Source: Niveispirillum lacus (GTDB lineage: Bacteria; Pseudomonadota; Alphaproteobacteria; Azospirillales; Azospirillaceae). Taken from it: DNA of 64,000 nucleotides. Below, in pieces: positions 58,879 through 64,000 of this stretch; the first letter of the stretch is position 1; every line of letters starts with the position of its first letter. The notes under the pieces were generated by a model. That model saw only the letters and a list, made by a program, of their open reading frames with translations. It was not told the origin of the DNA and ran no database searches. The position numbers and the translations under genes were made by a program. The stretch spans positions 372,001 through 436,000 of the forward strand of contig NZ_NOXU01000032.1 of NCBI RefSeq assembly GCF_002251795.1, in the 5' to 3' direction.

Positions 58879-60281
58879 TGTTTGAACCGTTCATCGATCA
58901 GGCGCACCGGCTTCTGCCGCACGTCGATCTGGGTCAAGGCCGCGGTGGCACGATGGTCCACCAGTTCCACCGCCACCTCAATCCCGATCTTCTGCTTCAG
59001 CACCGCGCGGCACTGTTCGGCCACACCCTGGCGGTCATCGCCAATGGCACTGGTTTCGGCGATAACGATGAAGTCATCCCGGCCGCCAGCATCACGAACC
59101 GCCTTGCAGATGAACTCGCCGGTGATGCCGGGCACCCCATCCAGCATCGGCCCAACGGCCTGTGGGAAGATGTTGATGCCCCGGATTTTCACCATATTGT
59201 CGGACCGGCCCATGAAACCTTCAATACGCTTGTAAACCACGCCGATGGAAGAGGCATCGGTGCGGACTTGCGTGACGTCATGGGTGTTGAAGCGAATGAT
59301 GGGGTGAATATCATCCTTGTAGAGGCAGGTAACAATCATGTCGCCCAGGGCGCCATCGGCAACCGGCTTGCCGCTGTCAATATCGCAGACCTCCAGATAT
59401 TGGGCGTCTTCCATGACATAAAGACCATCGCGATCCGGCCCCTCGCCGGCGATGCAGCCAGTGTCACCAACCCCATACCAGTCGAAGCACGTGGCCCCAC
59501 CCCAGGCACGGGAAAGGCTTTCCTTATCCTCCCGGCCCAGATGACCGGAGATCATGCGGATATTCAGATCGCGCACCGGGTCCAGCCCCTGCTCCCGCGC
59601 CACCTCTGCCAGCTTTTTGATGTAATCGGCAAAACCCACGATGACGGTGGCGCCGAATTCCTTCATCAATTGGATTTGCTGTACCGAACGGGTTTCAACC
59701 CCGGTCCCCGCTGACATGAAAATGGCGGAAGTCCAGTGGACCACGCTTTCGCGCACATAATGGCCGCCATTGATCATGCCGTGACCATAGACGGAATGGA
59801 TCACATCATCGGGCCGCAATCCCTGGAACCGGTAAAGCCGGCCCAGCAACAGGTTCTGCGCCTCCCGCCCCTTGGCCCCGAACAGAAGCACCTGTGGCTT
59901 GCCCGTCGTGCCGCTGGTGGTGTGGAAAATCACCGGCGGGCGGTGGCCATCCGGGTAGGTGTTGAAACCGGAAAAATCGCCAAAGGGCGGCGCGATATCC
60001 AGGCTGGCCATGATGTCGGACTTGTCGAAGCTGGGCAGCCGGGGCAGATCTTCGATGGAGCGGATATCCCCCTTTTCGATGCCAGCCTTTCCCCATAGAC
60101 GCTGATAAAACGGCGTGGCCCAGGCACGCGCGACGCAACGCAGAAACAGCCGGTTCTGATGGGCCGTCAGCGCATCCCGGCTGGTCTGTGTGGCAAAACG
60201 CACAAAATCATCGCCAATGGGATGGTCCTTCTGCAAGGCGTCCCAATCCACGGCGTTGAAATAGGTCCTGTGCCCATCCAT
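58875..60281 (-). CDS. AMP-forming acyl-CoA ligase, phenylacetate-CoA ligase-like
   Basis: 468 residues from the ATG at 60281 (CAGGAGACG before it). The P-loop FHTTSGTTGKPQVLLFG, the SFDKSDIM segment and the C-terminal GRSDNMVKIRGINIFPQAV are those of the PaaK subgroup of the ANL superfamily. It activates an aromatic or heterocyclic acid to its CoA thioester at the cost of ATP. It sits between MmgE/PrpD genes and the amidase, with the CoA-transferase gene across the divergent promoter, so CoA chemistry is a theme of this block. The acid it uses is unknown. Confidence 0.88.
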   Translation of the reverse strand: MDGHRTYFNAVDWDALQKDHPIGDDFVRFATQTSRDALTAHQNRLFLRCVARAWATPFYQRLWGKAGIEKGDIRSIEDLPRLPSFDKSDIMASLDIAPPFGDFSGFNTYPDGHRPPVIFHTTSGTTGKPQVLLFGAKGREAQNLLLGRLYRFQGLRPDDVIHSVYGHGMINGGHYVRESVVHWTSAIFMSAGTGVETRSVQQIQLMKEFGATVIVGFADYIKKLAEVAREQGLDPVRDLNIRMISGHLGREDKESLSRAWGGATCFDWYGVGDTGCIAGEGPDRDGLYVMEDAQYLEVCDIDSGKPVADGALGDMIVTCLYKDDIHPIIRFNTHDVTQVRTDASSIGVVYKRIEGFMGRSDNMVKIRGINIFPQAVGPMLDGVPGITGEFICKAVRDAGGRDDFIVIAETSAIGDDRQGVAEQCRAVLKQKIGIEVAVELVDHRATAALTQIDVRQKPVRLIDERFKQ

Positions 60282-60300
60282 GGGTTTCGTCTCCTGTGGT

Positions 60301-61671
60301 TTATCCGGCAAGGCCGGCGGCCCGGCGCAGCAGCGCGGCCATGTCTTCCTGTTCATGCAGCCGGTCGATCGCGTCGATCAGCGGGTCGGCAAGCGCGGTG
60401 GCCCCGGCAAAGTCCAGACAGGCGCGGAACTTGCGCAGGTGCTGCTCCCGGCTCAGCGGTGTCGCGGGGCTCCCCAGTTGACTGTCGATCTGCACCTGGA
60501 CCATGCGCCCGTCGGTCAACTTCGCCTGCGCGACTGCCGGCACAAAGGCCGCCGGGTCGGGATTATGATTAACCAGCACCTGAATGCGGCTCCCCAGGCT
60601 GTGCAGCGCCGGATCGGTCAGGCGACCCGGCGTGAAATCGGCCAACCCGACGGTGCCGCGCGTCAGGACCACCGCACCCAGCCAAGCAAAGCACAGCCGG
60701 GCATAATTAGCGGTCATCGCCCCCGGATAGGCGGGCAGCGGCCGCCCCACCAGCCGGTGGATCAGAGGCGGTGCCGTGTAGGTCAGGCTTTCCAGCGTGG
60801 CCGGCGTCACCCCATGATCCCGCATCAGAGCCTGGGTGGCGACAATGGCACCATGGGCCGCGCGGCCGGTGGGAAAGGGCTTATGGCTGACCTCTGCGAT
60901 GCGCCAGACACGGCCCAGATCGGCCAGCAGCGGCGGCAGGTCGGTCGCCTTTTCAAACAGGCTGAGATAGCCGAACGGGCCATCAATGCTGCCCGTGGTG
61001 CCGGGCAGCCCGGCCAGGGCCAGGTCGATGGCCATCAGGCTGGCCTGCGCCGCGTGCGCCACCTGCAGGGGAAGGCCGGGCTTGCCTTCCACATGCGCCT
61101 GCATGGTGCCCGATGCAAAGGCCAGGGCATGGCCAAAGGCGCTGACGGTGGTGGCAAGATCCAGGCGGCGCAGCCGCGCCAGGGCGGCCACACAGCCGAA
61201 GATGCCTGCCGTGGCAGGACGGAAAAATTGCAGCGGGGCTTTGGCGGCCAGCCCCAGTGTGGCGGCAATATCGACACCGGCGACCAGAGCAGCGCCGAAT
61301 TCCGTGCCCGCCATGGCCACCTTCAGCCGTGCCGTGTCGGCCATCACTGCCGACAGGATGGTCGCCAAAGGATGCACCACCGCCCCTTCATGCACACAGT
61401 CAAACTCCTGCGCATGGATCTGATAGGCATTGATGAACGCGGCCTGCGGCGCGCCGACCAATGCCCCCCGCCCCAGCACTGCGGCGGTACCAGCACTCGT
61501 CCAACCCTGCGCCGCAGCAGCAACTTCATCGGCAAAGCCCGCGCGGGAACCGGCGATGCCGACGCCCAGCGTATCCAGCAGGAAGATACGGGTCGTGTCC
61601 TGTGCCGGTGCCGGCAGGGTGGCCCAGTCAACCGACAGCGCATGCCGGGCCAGGATCTGCGAAGCGTTCAT
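60301..61671 (-). CDS. MmgE/PrpD family protein (downstream copy)
   Basis: 456 residues. FLLDTLGVGIAGSRAGFADE, then INAYQIHAQEFDCVHEGAVVHPLATIL and EVSHKPFPTGRAAHGAIVATQALM fit the MmgE/PrpD family of 2-methylcitrate dehydratase, cis-aconitate decarboxylase and iminodisuccinate epimerase. Its start overlaps the stop of the other copy by one base (TGATG). The two are clearly different proteins. A dehydratase, decarboxylase or epimerase acting on a tricarboxylate-like or carboxy-imino intermediate is expected; heteromer formation is possible. Confidence 0.88.
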   Translation of the reverse strand: MNASQILARHALSVDWATLPAPAQDTTRIFLLDTLGVGIAGSRAGFADEVAAAAQGWTSAGTAAVLGRGALVGAPQAAFINAYQIHAQEFDCVHEGAVVHPLATILSAVMADTARLKVAMAGTEFGAALVAGVDIAATLGLAAKAPLQFFRPATAGIFGCVAALARLRRLDLATTVSAFGHALAFASGTMQAHVEGKPGLPLQVAHAAQASLMAIDLALAGLPGTTGSIDGPFGYLSLFEKATDLPPLLADLGRVWRIAEVSHKPFPTGRAAHGAIVATQALMRDHGVTPATLESLTYTAPPLIHRLVGRPLPAYPGAMTANYARLCFAWLGAVVLTRGTVGLADFTPGRLTDPALHSLGSRIQVLVNHNPDPAAFVPAVAQAKLTDGRMVQVQIDSQLGSPATPLSREQHLRKFRACLDFAGATALADPLIDAIDRLHEQEDMAALLRRAAGLAG

Positions 61672-63035
61672 CAGGTCCCCCGCGTCAGAACATCCGGCCA
61701 GGAAAGGCGGACAGGAGCACCGCCGATCAGGCTGAGACAGTCACCGATCAATTGGTCTACCACACCCTGGTCCATGCCGGCCGCCTGCATCAGGGTCCGG
61801 GCCTTGGCCACGGTACGGTCGCGTGGCAGCGGGTTTTCCGGATCGCCAAGGGCATCGGCCTGTTCACGCACCAACAGGGTGCCATCGGCCAGGGTCAAGC
61901 ATAGCCGCGCCCCGAAGCGGCCCGGATATCTTTCTTCATAGGGCTGGCCTACCGCCACCGTCACTTTTGACCGCAGCGCGGCAACAGCCTGATCGGCGAT
62001 GGCCGGCAGGTCAAAAGCCGACAGGGAGGGCGGCCCTTCCAGCAGGGTCACAGCCACCGAATGTTGAAGGGAGAACTTCGCCTCGATCACTGAGCCAGGG
62101 TGGGGGCGGTCACAAAAGCGCAGGGCGTCGCCATAGGTCTGGATGGCGATGCCCGTCACCTCTTCCCCCCGCAAACAGGGGCGGCCCTGCTGTTCAAGCA
62201 GGGCCAAGGCCGCATCAATCACCGGATGGGCATGGCGGCAGGCGGGCCAGGGTTTCAGGCTGATCTCGGTCAGGCACCAGGCGTCGGCGCTGGCATCGGT
62301 GAGGATGGTGGTGGGATCGGCAGCGCCAGCGGTCGCTGCGAACAGCCCTTCCCGCCCGTCCAGAATCCCAGACGGCCCGCGCAGCCCCACCGCCGCCATC
62401 GACGCCGCCAGCCAGCCATCGCCCGCCGCCTGCGCATTGTGGATTTGCTTGGCGTGGGAACGCGGATCGTTGCGTGTTTCCCAAAGGCCACCCGTACGGG
62501 TGACGGCCAAGGCCATCGCCTGGGCCGTGGCGTCGCGGTCAAGGCCCAGGATGGAGGCTACCGCCACCGCCGCCCCCACCGTGCCGCAACTGGCCGTGCT
62601 GTGCCAATAGCGGTAATGCGCATCGCCCAGGGACCGGCCCAGCCGCACCATGGCTTCATAGCCACGCACAACCGCCTCCAGCAGGGTGCCGGCGTCGGCC
62701 CCCGTCGCTTGCGCCGCCGCCAGGGCCGCCGGAATGACAACCGGACCCGGATGCAGCCGCGCCCGCTTGTCGACATCATCCATTTCATAGATGTTGCCAA
62801 GGGCGCCCAGATAGCGGGCCGCCGCCTCCGGACCCACCGTGCCGGCCTGGCCGATGACCGCGCAGGGCCCTTGCTGGTCACGCAGGAAGATATCGGCCAA
62901 AAGTCCGGCCACAGGCGTGGTGGCGCCGATCACGGCACAGCCTGCCCAATCCAGGACATGCAGGGCAGCCTGCTGGCGCAGGGCTGCGGGAACGGGACGG
63001 TGCAGATGATCGGCAAACCGTGCAATCAGTGACAT
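61671..63035 (-). CDS. MmgE/PrpD family protein (upstream copy)
   Basis: 454 residues: HVLDWAGCAVIGATTPVAGLLA at the N-terminus, NIYEMDDVDKRARLHPGPVVIPAALAAA and EISLKPWPACRHAHPVIDAALALLEQ as family landmarks, plus the YEERYPGRFGARLCLTLADG region of the lid domain. It is the first gene of the minus-strand operon. It is divergent from a CoA-transferase gene across a TGTCCGGACA palindrome. Two adjacent MmgE/PrpD genes recur in proteobacterial catabolic clusters, but the reaction differs from case to case. Confidence 0.88.
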   Translation of the reverse strand: MSLIARFADHLHRPVPAALRQQAALHVLDWAGCAVIGATTPVAGLLADIFLRDQQGPCAVIGQAGTVGPEAAARYLGALGNIYEMDDVDKRARLHPGPVVIPAALAAAQATGADAGTLLEAVVRGYEAMVRLGRSLGDAHYRYWHSTASCGTVGAAVAVASILGLDRDATAQAMALAVTRTGGLWETRNDPRSHAKQIHNAQAAGDGWLAASMAAVGLRGPSGILDGREGLFAATAGAADPTTILTDASADAWCLTEISLKPWPACRHAHPVIDAALALLEQQGRPCLRGEEVTGIAIQTYGDALRFCDRPHPGSVIEAKFSLQHSVAVTLLEGPPSLSAFDLPAIADQAVAALRSKVTVAVGQPYEERYPGRFGARLCLTLADGTLLVREQADALGDPENPLPRDRTVAKARTLMQAAGMDQGVVDQLIGDCLSLIGGAPVRLSWPDVLTRGT

Positions 63036-63047
63036 GATGCCTCTATT

Positions 63048-63057
63048 TGTCCGGACA
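63048..63057. promoter_or_regulatory. Palindrome TGTCCGGACA in a divergent promoter
   Basis: A perfect 10-bp palindrome inside TTTGTCCGGACATAT in the 75 bp between the MmgE/PrpD and CoA-transferase genes. It joins the half-sites TGTCC and GGACA of the window's operator motif without the 7-bp spacer, so it may be bound by a relative rather than by the same protein. Confidence 0.45.
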
Positions 63058-63110
63058 TATTTTCATTATCATGAGTTCCCGCCTGCTGGGAAGATTGGAA
63101 AGACGATCAG

Positions 63111-64000
63111 ATGCAGAAAATCGGCCTGATGGATGCACCCGCCTGGATCGCCGCCCGCGCGGTGGACAATGCCCGTGTCTATGTGGCCGGCTGTTCCGGG
63201 CAGCCTACCGCCCTGTTCGAGGCCTTTCGCCACATGCCGGAAAAGGCGCGCCACCTGACATTCCATGGCATCTGGATTCCCGGCGTCAACCGCCTGGACT
63301 GGTCCGGCCTGCACCCCAATGCCCGCGGCGAGGCGACATTCGCCAGCCCGGACTGGCAGCACAGCCAGCAGACAGGTCGGTTTCGTGTTGTGCCTGAAAC
63401 CTACAGCGCAAGCTGGCAACGTCTGGCCACGACATCGACCGATGTCGCGGTCGCGCTGGTTGCCCCGCCGGATGCCGATGGATTCTGTTCGCTGGGCGTA
63501 GCGGCCGATTTCACGCCCGCCGCCTGGGCCCGCGCCCGCCACCGTCTGCTGCTGATCACCCCGCACATGCCGGTGCCTGCCGATGGTATCCGCCTGCCCC
63601 TGGCCGAGGCGGACGCCATTGTGGAGGTGGATCAGCCGGTGCTGACCGTACCGCCGGTGGCGCTGGACAGCGCCTTCACCGCCATCGCCGGGCACATCAA
63701 ACCGCTGTTGCGTGACGGTGACACGCTGCAATTCGGCCTGGGCAAGGTGCAGTTGGCCATGCTGGCCAATCTGGGCGGGTTGCGCCATCTCCGTCTGCAT
63801 GCGGGCATGGTGTCCGATCCGCTGCTGCCCCTGCTGTCCCAGGATGTTTTGTGTCCAGCACCGGGATCGATCACGGCGGGCGTGGCCCTGGGGTCGGGAA
63901 CGCTGTACGGGGCCGTGGCCGGTGACCCCCGCTTGCGGTTCCGGCCGGTCGGCTTCACCCATGATATCCGCACCCTGGCTGCCATTCCCCGGCTGATCGC
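63111..64000 (+). CDS. Acetyl-CoA hydrolase/transferase family CoA-transferase, truncated by window end
   Basis: An open frame from the ATG at 63111 runs to the window end without a stop, about 296 codons. VYVAGCSGQPTALFEAFRHMPE, then VALVAPPDADGFCSLGVAADFTPA and LQFGLGKVQLAMLANLGGLRHLRLHAGMVSDPL are the order found in 4-hydroxybutyrate / acetyl-CoA transferases. It would move CoA onto a pathway acid in the cytoplasm. It is divergent from the MmgE/PrpD-ligase-amidase operon. The catalytic Glu region lies beyond the visible sequence or cannot be assigned. Confidence 0.82.
   Translation, partial: MQKIGLMDAPAWIAARAVDNARVYVAGCSGQPTALFEAFRHMPEKARHLTFHGIWIPGVNRLDWSGLHPNARGEATFASPDWQHSQQTGRFRVVPETYSASWQRLATTSTDVAVALVAPPDADGFCSLGVAADFTPAAWARARHRLLLITPHMPVPADGIRLPLAEADAIVEVDQPVLTVPPVALDSAFTAIAGHIKPLLRDGDTLQFGLGKVQLAMLANLGGLRHLRLHAGMVSDPLLPLLSQDVLCPAPGSITAGVALGSGTLYGAVAGDPRLRFRPVGFTHDIRTLAAIPRLI

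Noticed and set aside
60280-61941. 553-codon plus-strand frame opposite the MmgE/PrpD genes
   Set aside because: Antisense shadow spanning two real genes and their junction; no start signal or domain.
1-64000. CRISPR arrays, tRNA or rRNA genes, insertion sequences, prophage
   Set aside because: I saw no regularly spaced repeats, tRNA-like cloverleaf, transposase or phage structural gene. Small or diverged RNAs could have escaped reading by eye.

Overview
The window is high-GC DNA packed with genes. It carries two large TonB-dependent receptors, CysD/CysNC, IclR and GntR regulators, MmgE/PrpD proteins and Tat-type signals. This fits an alphaproteobacterium, perhaps of the Azospirillaceae or a sphingomonad-like lineage; the genus is inference. 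I saw no rRNA, tRNA, CRISPR array, transposase or phage gene, so this looks like a chromosomal or megaplasmid catabolic region rather than a recent insertion.

Layout. 1-5.0 kb: end of an LhgO-like flavoprotein, sulfate activation genes cysD-cysNC, and a UDP-glucuronate 4-epimerase-like gene. 5.0-12.7 kb: a pectin or rhamnogalacturonan utilisation locus with a beta-helix lyase-like protein, a TonB receptor, a DUF4861 protein, a GntR/FCD regulator and a GH105 unsaturated uronyl hydrolase, with hexuronate-type operator candidates. 12.8-13.5 kb: a Crp/Fnr regulator.

13.7-53.5 kb: a large catabolic region organised as divergent blocks. It encodes uptake (TonB receptor, two MFS carriers), a Tat-exported amine oxidase next to a cytochrome b561-cytochrome c fusion, HyuA/HyuB ATP-dependent lactam or hydantoin hydrolases, several alpha/beta hydrolases (one fused to a dehydrogenase), two VAO-type flavoproteins, a fumarate-reductase-like flavoprotein, two single-component FAD monooxygenases, a cysteine-less Asp/Glu-racemase-fold protein, and a LeuC/LeuD-like hydratase with a dimethylmalate-lyase-like enzyme. 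Two IclR regulators are present. By eye I find a repeated imperfect palindrome, TATCC-N7-GGACA, in most of the divergent promoter regions. It suggests that the scattered blocks form one regulon.

53.7-64 kb: a second catabolic block with YciI, a REDY/HapK-like protein, a short-chain dehydrogenase, a PuuE-like deacetylase-fold hydrolase, an amidase, a phenylacetate-CoA-ligase-like enzyme, two tandem MmgE/PrpD proteins and a CoA-transferase cut by the window end.

The substrate is unknown. No ring-cleaving dioxygenase is present. The mixture of amide, imide and lactam hydrolases, amine oxidation and a maleate-type hydratase plus lyase suggests a nitrogen-containing, alkyl-substituted compound that ends as pyruvate and a short acid. 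This is a hypothesis.
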